Made by a program: the position numbers and the translations under genes. The notes below the pieces were generated by a model. That model was not told where the DNA came from and searched no databases. It saw only the letters and a list, made by a program, of their open reading frames with translations. 64,000 bases of DNA from CAYSCZ01 sp051155775 (lineage in GTDB: Bacteria; Bacteroidota; Bacteroidia; Cytophagales; Cyclobacteriaceae), in the NCBI GenBank assembly GCA_051155775.1, contig DAXETV010000018.1:1-64000 (forward strand). Reading direction: 5' to 3'. Shown here in pieces: positions 1-9,969 of this stretch (within the stretch, counting starts at the first letter, position 1; each line of letters starts with the position of its first letter).

Positions 1-437
1 GATAGATACATTGTCTTTTTTTAAAAATTATATTATCGAATTCCTTGAATATTGATACCAGAAAATAAATTCTTCAACCTTTCCGGCTTTTACAATTGAG
101 CTTACTATTAAAAATTTAAAAGGCTAAGGAATATTATATTTTGAGTTATTCAAATTTAATCTTTGTCAAATGATAATTTTCATAAAAATAATATTTGTGC
201 TTAATTGATTATTCTATTTATATTCATGACATTATTTGTCGAAAGTAATCGCTCAATATTATTTAAAATTATTCTAAATAAGATAATAAATTTGAACTAA
301 TATATTGATTAGCAAGAACTTAAACATTTGTTTACCATGCCCTGTTGATTGGATATACCCAGCTAAAATTTAATACTTTGAAATACACAACCCCCATATT
401 AGATTTGTATCGCTTTGATTTTGAACCAATCAAAAAA
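1..437. other. Gene-free AT-rich leader upstream of the respiratory operon
   Basis: I see no coding frame with a plausible start in this stretch on either strand and no tRNA-like structure. It is very AT-rich and holds a possible Bacteroidota-type promoter (see 287-294) for the respiratory operon that starts at 438. It would also contain the end of whatever gene lies before the window, but no such tail can be recognised. Confidence 0.6.
287..294 (+). promoter_or_regulatory. Possible -7 promoter element (TAAATTTG) for the ACIII/oxidase operon
   Basis: The eight bases TAAATTTG match the TAnnTTTG -7 consensus known for Bacteroidota primary sigma factor promoters. No clear TTG (-33) element sits at the usual 17-23 base distance upstream, so the match is only partial. 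If used, transcription would start near 301 and leave an untranslated leader of about 137 bases before actA. Confidence 0.3.
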
Positions 438-1784
438 ATGTCAAAAAACAACCACAGTTTATCATTAAAATTCATTCTGATTATCTCCATATGTTTTTTC
501 CTCGCTATCCAATTGATGGCACAGGAAGAGACTATCTCGGATCAAGAGCCAGCAGCTTCAACAGAAGAGGCAGGACAGGAAGAGCAGGCAACCAGTGATG
601 ATGGTATTCCAACAGATCCGGAGATTATATCACAGGGAGAAAGTTTATTTAAAGGTAATTGTACAACCTGTCATGCCATTCATGAGAAGGTAATTGGACC
701 TGCCCTAAAAAATGTTCATCAGCGAAGACCAACAGAGTGGTTGTATGCCTTTATCAAAAACTCACAAAAAGTTATTCAAAGTGGGGATGAATATGCTGTT
801 AATCTCTACAATGAATACAATCAGGTTCAAATGACTTCATTTAATTTTAAAAATGAAGAAATACTTTCCATACTGGCATATATAAAAAGTGAATCAGCCA
901 AAACACCTCAGGCAGAGGTTGCATCCACTGAAGGAACTGCCGATGCAACAGAAGCATCAGGAAGCTCTGTGCCCACAGGTTATCTTACTGCTATACTGAT
1001 TGGGCTAGTCGTGGTGCTGGTATTGATACTGATTGTTTTGTACTTGATAGTATCGGTATTAACCAAATATTTAAAGGACAAAAAAGAAGGAATTGATGAG
1101 GCGGATAAAGAGCTTGTAACGCAGAAATTCAGCATCGGTAAACTCGTTACCAGTAATGGTTTTATAGGAATTGTTGTTTTTGCATTTACTGCTATCGTTC
1201 TTAAAACATTAATTGATGGAGCATTTACAATAGGTGTCCAGCAAGGATATCAACCGACACAACCCATCGCATTTTCACATAAAATTCATGCAGGACAATA
1301 CGAGATCGAATGTCAGTATTGTCACACCGGAGTGATGGAAAGTAAATCTGCAAACATTCCTTCAGCAAATATTTGCATGAACTGTCATACCGCCATAAAA
1401 ACAGAATCTAAAGAGATTCAAAAAATATACGCGGCCATCGATTATGACCCTGAGACAGGTCAATATGGCGATGATACCCAACCCATCGAATGGATAAGGG
1501 TCCACAATCTGCCTGATCTGGCTTATTTTAATCATGCACAACACTATAATGTGGGAGGTGTTGAATGTCAAACATGTCATGGCCCAATAGAAGAGATGGA
1601 AGTTGTTTATCAACACTCCACCCTAACCATGGGATGGTGTATCAATTGTCATCGTGAGACCAATGTTAACACAAAAGACAATGATTATTACACCAATCTT
1701 GTGAAATTGCATGAAAAGAACGGTAAGGAGCCTATGAAGGTGGAAGATATCGGTGGATTGGAATGTTCTAAATGTCATTATTAA
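438..1784 (+). CDS. actA: Alternative complex III subunit A: monohaem plus pentahaem cytochrome c
   Basis: Multihaem c-type cytochrome of ACIII, the quinol:cytochrome c/oxidase oxidoreductase that replaces the bc1 complex. Six CXXCH haem sites are visible: one in an N-terminal domain (Cys75-His79) and five in the C-terminal domain (starting at Cys292, 313, 377, 401 and 443). A signal sequence covers about residues 10-28, an acidic Glu/Ala-rich linker follows, and hydrophobic segments lie near 180-210 and 240-260. The five-haem part is the classic ActA core; the extra single-haem domain probably hands electrons to the oxidase CuA site, because coxB has no cytochrome c tail. The ATG at 438 was chosen over an in-frame GTG/ATG-like start 31 codons upstream because it gives a clean signal peptide. 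First gene of the operon. Confidence 0.93.
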   Translation: MSKNNHSLSLKFILIISICFFLAIQLMAQEETISDQEPAASTEEAGQEEQATSDDGIPTDPEIISQGESLFKGNCTTCHAIHEKVIGPALKNVHQRRPTEWLYAFIKNSQKVIQSGDEYAVNLYNEYNQVQMTSFNFKNEEILSILAYIKSESAKTPQAEVASTEGTADATEASGSSVPTGYLTAILIGLVVVLVLILIVLYLIVSVLTKYLKDKKEGIDEADKELVTQKFSIGKLVTSNGFIGIVVFAFTAIVLKTLIDGAFTIGVQQGYQPTQPIAFSHKIHAGQYEIECQYCHTGVMESKSANIPSANICMNCHTAIKTESKEIQKIYAAIDYDPETGQYGDDTQPIEWIRVHNLPDLAYFNHAQHYNVGGVECQTCHGPIEEMEVVYQHSTLTMGWCINCHRETNVNTKDNDYYTNLVKLHEKNGKEPMKVEDIGGLECSKCHY

Positions 1785-1801
1785 AATTTTAACATTCAAG
1801 A

Positions 1802-4800
1802 ATGAATATTGAAAATAGAAAGTACTGGAAAGGTTTAGAACAACTCACACAAAATGACGAGTTCGAAAAGCATGCTGATAAAGAATTTGCTGAAAAGCTT
1901 CCCCTTCCAAATGAAATAGATAGTAATTCAAGTCGTAGGGATTTTTTAAAAATGATGGGTTTCAGTGTAGCTGCTGCATCACTGGCTGCATGTGAAGCCC
2001 CTATAAGAAAAGCCATACCTTACGTTGAAAAACCAGTAGACGTTGACCCGGGCATACCGAATTATTATGCTTCCACTTATGTTGTGGGCAGTGATGTATG
2101 TCCCGTTGTTGTAAAAACCAGGGAAGGCAGGCCCATCAAAGTTGAAGGCAATAAATTATCTAAGGTAAGTGGTGGAGGCACTTCTACGCAAATTGAAGCC
2201 TCGGTATTATCCCTTTATGATCAGGAACGACTTCAATATCCCTTGATTAACGGGGAACCTTCTACGTGGGATGAGATAGATAATGCTATCAAAGCTGATC
2301 TTGAAAACAGCTCCGGAAGAATAGCAATCATAAGTAATTCAATTTGTAGCCCCTCTACAATAAAAGCTATTGAGGATTTTAGGACTACTTATTCGAATAC
2401 TGATCACATTCAATATGATCAGTATTCCTTTAGTGGTCTTCTGGATGCTCATGCACAATATTTTGGAAAGAGGGTATTTCCATATTACGATTTTACCAAT
2501 ACCGACACCATTGTAAGCTTTGGTGCAGATTTTCTTGGAAACTGGCCTAATCAAACATTGATTAGTCGTCAGTTCGCTGAAACACGAAAATTAGGCGATA
2601 ATAAGAAAAGCATGTCAAGGCTTTATGCTTTTGAATCAAATCTTTCGCTTACTGGTGCAAATGCTGACTACAGAACGCCTGTCAGAGCATCACAGCAAGG
2701 ACTTTATATATTAAATCTTTACAATCTCATTGCACAAAAAGCGGGTAGAGCCACTGTGAGCACAGCAAAAATCAAAGGAACAGCCATAATGAATCAAATG
2801 GCTTCAGACCTTTGGAGAAGTAAAGGCAAATCGCTTGTACTATCAGGATCCAATGATCTGAATGTTCAGATTGTTGTGGCCATGATAAATGAAATGCTTG
2901 AGAATTATGGAAAGACCATTATTACGAATAACCCCATAAAAATACGATCCGGTGATGATTCCGGGATGGATCAATTTGTTAAAGACTTAAATAATGGTGC
3001 TTACAGTGGTGTTATTTTTTACAATTGTAATCCCGTATACGATCATGCACTGGGAGATAAAATAAAAACAGGCATTGAAAAATGTGATTTTTCAATCTCA
3101 TCATCCGATAGGAATGACGAAACCAACAAAATTGTTAAATACAAAACACCTGATCACCATTACCTGGAATCATGGAATGACTACGAGCCTGTAAAGAACT
3201 ATTTTAGTTTTTCTCAACCTACTATCAGGAATATTTTTAATACCAGGCAGTTTCAGGCATCCTTATTAAAATGGTCAGGGGGTAATGATGATTATTATCA
3301 GTATTTAAAAGATAACTGGAAAGAAAAAATGGGCATCTCAAGTGATCTTGAGTTTCAAATGAGATGGGATAAGATGCTTCATGATGGCATTTTTAACTAC
3401 AATGATCCGGAGCAGTCTGAAAGTGAAACCACTGAATTTGAATATACCCAGGAGAAGCCATCCCTTGAAAGTGTTATAGCTTCTATAAGTTCTAACTATG
3501 AAGCTGAGAACAACGAACTGGAATTAGTCGTTTATGAAAATCAGTCCATCGGTAATGGAATCATGGCAAATAATCCATGGTTGCAGGAGATGCCAGACCC
3601 TATCACAAAGGCTTGTTGGGATAATTATTTAACTATATCACCTAAGCTGGCAAGTGAGTGGGGCATCAAACTTGGTGATATGCAAACCCAGTTAGTAAAC
3701 CTCACCGTTTCTGGTAAAAATCAAAAAATCCCGGTATTGGTTCAACCGGGTCAGGCTTATGGAACCATGGGACTATCACTAGGATATGGTAGAACCATTG
3801 GTGGTAAGGTAGCTAATGAAGTTGGGGTAAACGCTTATCAATTTCTGGAGGTGAAAAACGGTTTTGTTTCATACAGCATCACTAAAGGAATAAAAGTTGA
3901 ACCGACTAGTGATTCTTATAAAATAGCACAGACCCAAACACATCAAACTTATATGGGTCGTCATACGGTACTTCAAGAGAGTGTTTTACCAAAATATCAA
4001 GAGGATCCAACTGCCGGTCGACACTTTACTAAAATATCTGCCCCAAATGGAAAGCTTCCACCCGGAGCTGTCACATTATGGAAAGGTCATGATTATAATA
4101 ATCATCATTGGGGTATGATGATAGACCTTAACTCATGTATCGGTTGTGGTGCCTGCACTATTGCCTGCCAGGCGGAAAATAATATCCCTGTAGTTGGTAA
4201 AGATGAGGTATTGATGCGAAGGGAGATGGCCTGGTTGAGGATAGATAGGTATTACAGTCATGAGAAGGAACAAATTGGGGAAGGTGAAAACGCTAAAGTG
4301 GAAGAGAACTACGAAAAAGCAGCTAGTAATCCGGATGTCGTTTTCCAGCCAATGTTATGTCAGCAATGCAACAACGCACCCTGCGAAACGGTATGTCCCG
4401 TTGCAGCAACCACCCACAGCTCCGAAGGACTCAATCAAATGACCTATAACCGTTGTATCGGTACGAGATACTGCGCAAATAATTGCCCTTACAAAGTCAG
4501 AAGATTTAACTGGTTTAAATATCATGATAATGATCAATTCCAGAACAATCTAGCGATGAATAACGATCTGGGTAAGATGGCGCTGAATCCTGATGTTACA
4601 GTGAGAGCCAGGGGGGTGATGGAAAAGTGCACGTTTTGTGTACAGCGGATTCAAGCAGGTAAACTGGAAGCTAAGAAAGAAAGAAGAAGGCCAAGGGATG
4701 GAGAAATTAATACGGCATGTGCAAATTCTTGCCCTACAGAGGCTATTGTATTTGGTGATTTAAATGACAAAAAAAGCAGAGTATATAATTTACTAAAAAT

Positions 4801-4924
4801 ACAGCAAAAAGATACTTATAAAGTGGCCAACGAGCCAAGAGCATTTCATGTACTTGATGAACTCAGGGTACAACCTAATATTTGGTATCTTACTAAAATT
4901 AAAAATAAAGAAAATATAGCTTAA
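1802..4924 (+). CDS. actB: Alternative complex III subunit B: molybdopterin-like and iron-sulfur subunit
   Basis: Large periplasmic ACIII subunit of 1040 residues. The N-terminus carries a twin-arginine motif (RRDFLK, residues 45-50) followed by a short hydrophobic stretch and a lipobox-like Cys64 (LAAC), so it is probably Tat-exported and lipid-anchored. The long middle part resembles the molybdopterin oxidoreductase fold, which in this family has no cofactor. The C-terminal ferredoxin part starts near residue 778 (SCIGCGACTIAC), then CxxCxxxxCxxxCP, CxxxxxCxxxCP and CxxC...CxxxCP groups, enough for four Fe-S clusters that wire quinol oxidation to the haems of ActA. Lies 17 bases after actA and 10 before actC. 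Confidence 0.93.
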   Translation: MNIENRKYWKGLEQLTQNDEFEKHADKEFAEKLPLPNEIDSNSSRRDFLKMMGFSVAAASLAACEAPIRKAIPYVEKPVDVDPGIPNYYASTYVVGSDVCPVVVKTREGRPIKVEGNKLSKVSGGGTSTQIEASVLSLYDQERLQYPLINGEPSTWDEIDNAIKADLENSSGRIAIISNSICSPSTIKAIEDFRTTYSNTDHIQYDQYSFSGLLDAHAQYFGKRVFPYYDFTNTDTIVSFGADFLGNWPNQTLISRQFAETRKLGDNKKSMSRLYAFESNLSLTGANADYRTPVRASQQGLYILNLYNLIAQKAGRATVSTAKIKGTAIMNQMASDLWRSKGKSLVLSGSNDLNVQIVVAMINEMLENYGKTIITNNPIKIRSGDDSGMDQFVKDLNNGAYSGVIFYNCNPVYDHALGDKIKTGIEKCDFSISSSDRNDETNKIVKYKTPDHHYLESWNDYEPVKNYFSFSQPTIRNIFNTRQFQASLLKWSGGNDDYYQYLKDNWKEKMGISSDLEFQMRWDKMLHDGIFNYNDPEQSESETTEFEYTQEKPSLESVIASISSNYEAENNELELVVYENQSIGNGIMANNPWLQEMPDPITKACWDNYLTISPKLASEWGIKLGDMQTQLVNLTVSGKNQKIPVLVQPGQAYGTMGLSLGYGRTIGGKVANEVGVNAYQFLEVKNGFVSYSITKGIKVEPTSDSYKIAQTQTHQTYMGRHTVLQESVLPKYQEDPTAGRHFTKISAPNGKLPPGAVTLWKGHDYNNHHWGMMIDLNSCIGCGACTIACQAENNIPVVGKDEVLMRREMAWLRIDRYYSHEKEQIGEGENAKVEENYEKAASNPDVVFQPMLCQQCNNAPCETVCPVAATTHSSEGLNQMTYNRCIGTRYCANNCPYKVRRFNWFKYHDNDQFQNNLAMNNDLGKMALNPDVTVRARGVMEKCTFCVQRIQAGKLEAKKERRRPRDGEINTACANSCPTEAIVFGDLNDKKSRVYNLLKIQQKDTYKVANEPRAFHVLDELRVQPNIWYLTKIKNKENIA

Positions 4925-4934
4925 CAAATAATCT

Positions 4935-6338
4935 ATGGTAGTAGAATCTACGATACGTGAACCATTAGTAACCGGCGGGAAATCTGCCCATGATGTTACA
5001 GACGATATTTGTATTCGGGTAGAACAAAAACCAGCACCTACATGGCTCCTGGCTATGGCAATCTCCTTAACGGTACTTGGTGTTGGAGCCTACGCTGTCT
5101 ATCGTTTATTGTGGGACGGTATTGGTGTTTGGGGACTTAATAAAACAGTAGGATGGGCATGGGATATCACTAACTTCGTTTGGTGGGTCGGTATTGGCCA
5201 TGCGGGTACTTTAATATCTGCTATTTTGCTCCTCTTCAGACAAAGATGGAGAATGTCGATAAATAGAGCAGCAGAAGCGATGACCATTTTTGCTGTTATT
5301 TGTGCCGCGCTGTTTCCGGTCCTGCATATGGGTAGGCCTTGGTTGGGTTTTTACTGGGCTTTGCCGCTTCCTAATACATTTGGTTCTTTATGGGTCAATT
5401 TTAATTCTCCATTGCTTTGGGATGTTTTTGCAATAAGCACATATTTTTCAGTATCCCTCGTTTTTTGGTATATGGGCCTGATACCCGATTTTGCTACAAT
5501 AAGGGACAGAGCTCAAAATAAGATTTCCAAATTGGTTTACGGCATACTTAGTTTTGGTTGGGACGGTGCATCAAGGACATGGTCTCATTACGAAACGGTT
5601 GCATTAGTACTTGCCGGATTAGCTACTCCACTTGTATTATCTGTGCACACCATCGTATCTTTTGATTTTGCTACATCTGTCATACCAGGGTGGCATACCA
5701 CTATTTTTCCACCTTATTTTGTTGCCGGAGCTATCTTCTCAGGATTTGCCATGGTTTTGACTTTGTTAATTGTAACAAGAAAAGTATATAAATTAGAAGA
5801 TTACATTACAATTCAACACATTGAATTGATGAATATCATTATAATAATCACCGGCTCTATTGTTGGCATAGCTTACATAACGGAGCTATTTATTGCATGG
5901 TATTCTGGAGTTGAAGCAGAACAATATGCATTCTTAAACAGAGTTACAGGTCCTTATTGGTGGGCATATGCTTCCATGATGACTTGTAATGTAATATCAC
6001 CTCAGCTGTTCTGGATAAAGAAAATCAGAACTAATATAGCATCTACATTTATCTTATCAATTATTGTTAATATTGGTATGTGGTTTGAAAGATTTGTCAT
6101 CATTGTAACTTCCCTTCACAGAGACTTTCTTCCATCAAGTTGGGCAATGTTTTATCCTACAATTTATGATGTTGGTACTTATTTGTTTTCGATAGGTTTA
6201 TTTTTCACGCTGTTCTTTTTGTTTGCCAAATTTTTCCCGGTAATCAATATGGCGGAAGTTAAGAGTATCTTAAAAGCAACAGGTGAGAAAACACAACAAA
6301 AAGTAGACAAAGAGAAACTTGAACCTGTAACAACATAA
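4935..6338 (+). CDS. actC: Alternative complex III subunit C: NrfD-like quinol-binding membrane protein
   Basis: Integral membrane subunit of 467 residues with about ten hydrophobic helices, of the NrfD/PsrC (polysulfide reductase membrane anchor) family. In ACIII this subunit binds menaquinol and is proposed to take part in proton transfer. The N-terminal about 40 residues are soluble. The order actB-actC with a 10-base gap, and the presence of a second NrfD-like subunit (actF) four genes later, are exactly those of described ACIII operons. Confidence 0.93.
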   Translation: MVVESTIREPLVTGGKSAHDVTDDICIRVEQKPAPTWLLAMAISLTVLGVGAYAVYRLLWDGIGVWGLNKTVGWAWDITNFVWWVGIGHAGTLISAILLLFRQRWRMSINRAAEAMTIFAVICAALFPVLHMGRPWLGFYWALPLPNTFGSLWVNFNSPLLWDVFAISTYFSVSLVFWYMGLIPDFATIRDRAQNKISKLVYGILSFGWDGASRTWSHYETVALVLAGLATPLVLSVHTIVSFDFATSVIPGWHTTIFPPYFVAGAIFSGFAMVLTLLIVTRKVYKLEDYITIQHIELMNIIIIITGSIVGIAYITELFIAWYSGVEAEQYAFLNRVTGPYWWAYASMMTCNVISPQLFWIKKIRTNIASTFILSIIVNIGMWFERFVIIVTSLHRDFLPSSWAMFYPTIYDVGTYLFSIGLFFTLFFLFAKFFPVINMAEVKSILKATGEKTQQKVDKEKLEPVTT

Positions 6339-6340
6339 AA

Positions 6341-6877
6341 ATGGAACAAGAAAAACACTACATTCTTGGGGTTTACGAAGATGAAGATATACTTCTTGAA
6401 GCAATCAAAAACGTTCGTAATCAAGGGGTAAAAATCCAGGAGGTTTATTCTCCTTTTCCTGTTCATGGAATTGAGGAAGCTCTAGGATATAAAAGATCAT
6501 GGTTATCTGTAGCTGCATTCTTATTTGGGATAACCGGCACGGCACTTGCTTTAACCATGCAATCCGGGATGATGACTTTTGACTGGCCTATGATAATTGG
6601 AGGAAAAGATTATTTTCCTTTACCAGCATTTATTCCTGTTACCTTCGAATTGACAGTTCTCCTGGCTGCATTTGGAATGGTAGGAACCTTTCTTGTAATA
6701 AGCAATCTAAAACCATGGGCAAAGCCAAGAATATACGATATCAGGATAACTGATGATAAGCACGTGATGGCAATAGATTTAGCTTCAAATAATATGGTGG
6801 AGGCCAAAATAACAGAAATAGTAAGCCAATCCGGTGCTTCCGAAGTAAATAAAAAAGATTTTACAGATGAAGATTAA
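6341..6877 (+). CDS. actD: Alternative complex III subunit D (DUF3341)
   Basis: Protein of 178 residues with a cytoplasmic N-terminal part of about 50 residues, two hydrophobic helices (about 53-75 and 97-125) and a short C-terminal soluble tail, matching the DUF3341/ActD family. ActD is a membrane subunit of ACIII without known cofactors. It starts 2 bases after actC stops and its 3' end overlaps actE by 11 bases, so translation is probably coupled. Confidence 0.9.
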   Translation: MEQEKHYILGVYEDEDILLEAIKNVRNQGVKIQEVYSPFPVHGIEEALGYKRSWLSVAAFLFGITGTALALTMQSGMMTFDWPMIIGGKDYFPLPAFIPVTFELTVLLAAFGMVGTFLVISNLKPWAKPRIYDIRITDDKHVMAIDLASNNMVEAKITEIVSQSGASEVNKKDFTDED

Positions 6878-7484
6878 TCATTTTACTTGCATTACATTTT
6901 TTAGCGCACTTTTCTTATTCGGTTGTGTCGCCGATGGTGACTATCCAGGATTGGAGTACGCGCCTCAAATGTACCATTCCACACCTTATGAACCATTGAC
7001 CCAAATCCAGGATAAAGAGATAGGTAGATGGTTAACATCATCTGAAATAGAGGAGCATGCTGAATTTTACAATTCAAATCCATATAATCCTTTTAATATG
7101 AATTCAAGGATTCCCGCAGGAAATACCGTCAGAAGATCCGGTTATTTACCTTACAGGATTCCGAAAGATAGTTTAGTACTTGCTGGTAGAATAGTGAAAA
7201 ACCCATTAGATTCAACAAAACAAGTATTAAAGGAAGGCAAAGCATTGTACGAGACTTTTTGCATACATTGTCATGGTGTCAAAGGACAAGGAGATGGCGC
7301 CGTTGGCAAGGTTTATAAAGGCGTTACCTCTTATTCTTCCCGAGCTGTGAAAGATAAACCCGGAGGTCATATTTTTCACGTTATCACACATGGAAAAGGA
7401 AGAATGGGTGCCCACGGTTCCCAGATAAGTGTAGATGATCGATGGAAAATAGTAAGATATGTGCAAACCCTTCAAAAACAGTAA
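6867..7484 (+). CDS. actE: Alternative complex III subunit E: monohaem cytochrome c lipoprotein
   Basis: Small c-type cytochrome of 205 residues. A lipoprotein signal ends at Cys20 (LFLFGC), and one CXXCH haem site is at Cys132-His136 (CIHCH) within a class I cytochrome c fold; the following GVKGQGDG turn and a later Met in GRMGAHG are consistent with a His/Met-ligated haem. ActE sits on the periplasmic face of ACIII beside ActA. The start overlaps the end of actD by 11 bases. Confidence 0.9.
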   Translation: MKINHFTCITFFSALFLFGCVADGDYPGLEYAPQMYHSTPYEPLTQIQDKEIGRWLTSSEIEEHAEFYNSNPYNPFNMNSRIPAGNTVRRSGYLPYRIPKDSLVLAGRIVKNPLDSTKQVLKEGKALYETFCIHCHGVKGQGDGAVGKVYKGVTSYSSRAVKDKPGGHIFHVITHGKGRMGAHGSQISVDDRWKIVRYVQTLQKQ

Positions 7485-7494
7485 CCAAAAATAA

Positions 7495-8868
7495 ATGGAA
7501 GAGAATTATACGTTTACAGCTTCAGCAAAGAAAAATCTAATTATAACATTGATCGTTGGTGTTGTACTGACAATAATTGGTGCTGTAGCATTATCTTTAG
7601 GGGATGGGGGTCATGAAGCGGGTCATGCCGAAACAGCAAAGACAGAAACTGCACATGGCGATACTCATGAACAATCATCATCGCACGGCGATGATCATGA
7701 CTCCGAACATTCAGAAGCTGGCCACGGAGGTGACCAAGGTCATTCATATAGCTGGACCACCAGGCTCTTCGCTAACCTTTGGATCAATAATGTTTATTTT
7801 GTTGGATTATCCATAATAGGTGTATTTTTCGTTGCGATCCAATATGTATCCCAAGCCGGTTGGTCTGCAGGTATAAAGCGTGTTCCTGAAGCTTTTGGTT
7901 ACTGGCTGCCAATTGGAGGTATACTGATGTTGTTACTTTTCGTAGTTAGTAGTCACGATTTGTTTCATTGGACGCATGTAGATTTATATGATGAATCATC
8001 AGCACATTATGATGAAATAATAGATGGTAAAAAAGGATTCTTCTTTTGGCCACTTCATGAAAGTCCTTCAATCCCTGTATTTTTTTATTTCAGGTTAATC
8101 GTATTTTTTCTTCTATGGTACTGGTTTTTCACCAAAATAAGAAAATTATCCATTCAAGAAGACCTTGAAGGGGGTAATAGTAAGTGGTATTCTATGCGAA
8201 CAAACTCAGCAATATTCATAATAATATTTGCTGTATCATCATCAATAGCAGCTTGGGACTGGGTTATGTCCATAGACACCCATTGGTTCAGTACAATGTT
8301 TGGTTGGTATGTGTTTGCCAGCTGGTGGGTCGCTGGATTATCATTAATCACCTTTTTGGTTGTGATGTTGAAAGATAAAGGTTATCTATCCATTGTTAAT
8401 GAAAATCATTTACATGATTTAGGTAAATTCATTTTTGCTTTTAGTATTTTTTGGACTTACATATGGTTCTCTCAGTTTCTGCTTATTTATTATGCTAACA
8501 TTCCTGAGGAAACAATTTACTTTATGCAGCGATGGAAAAATCCTCACTTTGCACCGATATTCTACCTTAATATAATCATCAATTTCTTTTTTCCTTTCCT
8601 TGTACTTATGACTCGTGATTCAAAGCGTCATACAAGATTCTTGAAGATTGTTTGTCCCACATTATTATTTGGTCATTGGTTAGATTTTTATCTAATGGTT
8701 ACCCCGGGCACAGTAGGTAACAATAGTAACATTGGCTTGCTAGAGGTTGGCCTGGCCATAATATTTTTATCAGCCTTTTTATATATTGTGCATATGAATT
8801 TAGCAAAGGTTCCATTGGTAGCTAAAAACCATCCAATGTTAAAAGAAAGTTTACATCATCATATTTAA
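7495..8868 (+). CDS. actF: Alternative complex III subunit F: second NrfD-like membrane protein with His-rich loop
   Basis: Integral membrane subunit of 457 residues with about ten helices, paralogous in fold to ActC. Between the first helix (about 15-35) and the second lies an unusually polar loop (residues 38-84) with nine histidines spaced every 4-10 residues plus many Asp/Glu/Gly. Such a loop could bind metal ions or buffer protons, but that is inference; its length is species-variable in this family as far as I know. The gene lies 10 bases after actE and 45 before coxB. Confidence 0.9.
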   Translation: MEENYTFTASAKKNLIITLIVGVVLTIIGAVALSLGDGGHEAGHAETAKTETAHGDTHEQSSSHGDDHDSEHSEAGHGGDQGHSYSWTTRLFANLWINNVYFVGLSIIGVFFVAIQYVSQAGWSAGIKRVPEAFGYWLPIGGILMLLLFVVSSHDLFHWTHVDLYDESSAHYDEIIDGKKGFFFWPLHESPSIPVFFYFRLIVFFLLWYWFFTKIRKLSIQEDLEGGNSKWYSMRTNSAIFIIIFAVSSSIAAWDWVMSIDTHWFSTMFGWYVFASWWVAGLSLITFLVVMLKDKGYLSIVNENHLHDLGKFIFAFSIFWTYIWFSQFLLIYYANIPEETIYFMQRWKNPHFAPIFYLNIIINFFFPFLVLMTRDSKRHTRFLKIVCPTLLFGHWLDFYLMVTPGTVGNNSNIGLLEVGLAIIFLSAFLYIVHMNLAKVPLVAKNHPMLKESLHHHI

Positions 8869-8913
8869 AACAATATTCTATAACCACTTATTAACCTTAT
8901 AAGAAATTAGAAG

Positions 8914-9951
8914 ATGCTAAATACAATTTTATTACTTGCTTTTTTACTTGTACTGGCAATCGTCTTTATAATATTCAGGGTTAGTACGCTCGTGGGTGTG
9001 ATTAAAGGTGATACCAAGAAGACTGTTCCAACGAACAACAAAACAAATGCAGCCCTCTTATTAGTATTCTTAATACTAGGAATTGCGGGTTTTTTCTATT
9101 ATTCCTTCGGTGGGTTGGACGATGATTTTGTACAACCGATAGCTTCAGAGCACGGTGTTATCACAGAGCGTTTATTTTGGATAACCATGGGAATTACTGT
9201 CGCAGTATTTATAATCACTCAAATATTTCTTTTCGGTTTTTCATACAAATACCAACATAAAGATAATCGAAAAGCCTTTTACTATCCGCATAACAATAAT
9301 CTTGAGTTATTGTGGACAGCAGTGCCTGCTGTAGTTCTTGCAATTTTGATTATTTCTGGTTGGAAAGCCTGGGTGGGTATTACCGGTCCTGCACCTGATG
9401 ATGCTGAAGTTGTTGAGATAATGGGTTATCAGTATGCCTGGACATCAAGGTATCCTGGAAAAGATGACAAACTGGGAAGATATGATTATAAGTTAATCGA
9501 TGCAGTCAATCAAGTGGGTATTAATTTCGAGGACAGAGCCAGTTTTGATGATTTTATGCCCCGGGAAATACATATTCCAAAAGGTAAACCTGTATTATTT
9601 AAGATCAGAGCAAGGGATGTAATTCATAGTGTTTATGTTCCTCATTTCAGAATGCAAATGAATGCGGTTCCTGGAATGCCAACAAGGTTTTGGTTTGTTC
9701 CGACAAAAACTACCGAAGAAATGCGCGAGGAGACAGGAAACCCAGATTTCAACTATGAGTTAGTTTGTAACAAAATATGTGGTAAAGGTCATTTTGCGAT
9801 GAAACATACAATTGTGGTAGATGAACCGGAAGATTACGAGAAATGGTATAATGATCAGGATTCATGGTTAAAACTTAATCCCGAATACGTGGCTAAAATA
9901 CCATCAAACTTGAAAGAGTTAGCACTAATATCATCAGGTATAGAGAAATAA
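8914..9951 (+). CDS. coxB: Cytochrome c oxidase subunit II (CuA subunit)
   Basis: 345 residues. Hydrophobic segments lie near 1-25, 46-68, 84-108 and 126-145, followed by the periplasmic cupredoxin domain. The CuA site is intact: Cys285 and Cys289 in CNKICGKGHFAMKH with the following His and Met ligands, and an upstream His in the VIHSVYVPHFR segment. There is no C-terminal cytochrome c domain, so the enzyme is aa3-type rather than caa3; the electron donor is probably the extra haem domain of ActA or a soluble cytochrome. It starts 45 bases after actF in the same operon. Confidence 0.94.
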   Translation: MLNTILLLAFLLVLAIVFIIFRVSTLVGVIKGDTKKTVPTNNKTNAALLLVFLILGIAGFFYYSFGGLDDDFVQPIASEHGVITERLFWITMGITVAVFIITQIFLFGFSYKYQHKDNRKAFYYPHNNNLELLWTAVPAVVLAILIISGWKAWVGITGPAPDDAEVVEIMGYQYAWTSRYPGKDDKLGRYDYKLIDAVNQVGINFEDRASFDDFMPREIHIPKGKPVLFKIRARDVIHSVYVPHFRMQMNAVPGMPTRFWFVPTKTTEEMREETGNPDFNYELVCNKICGKGHFAMKHTIVVDEPEDYEKWYNDQDSWLKLNPEYVAKIPSNLKELALISSGIEK

Positions 9952-9969
9952 AATATAAATAAAAATATT

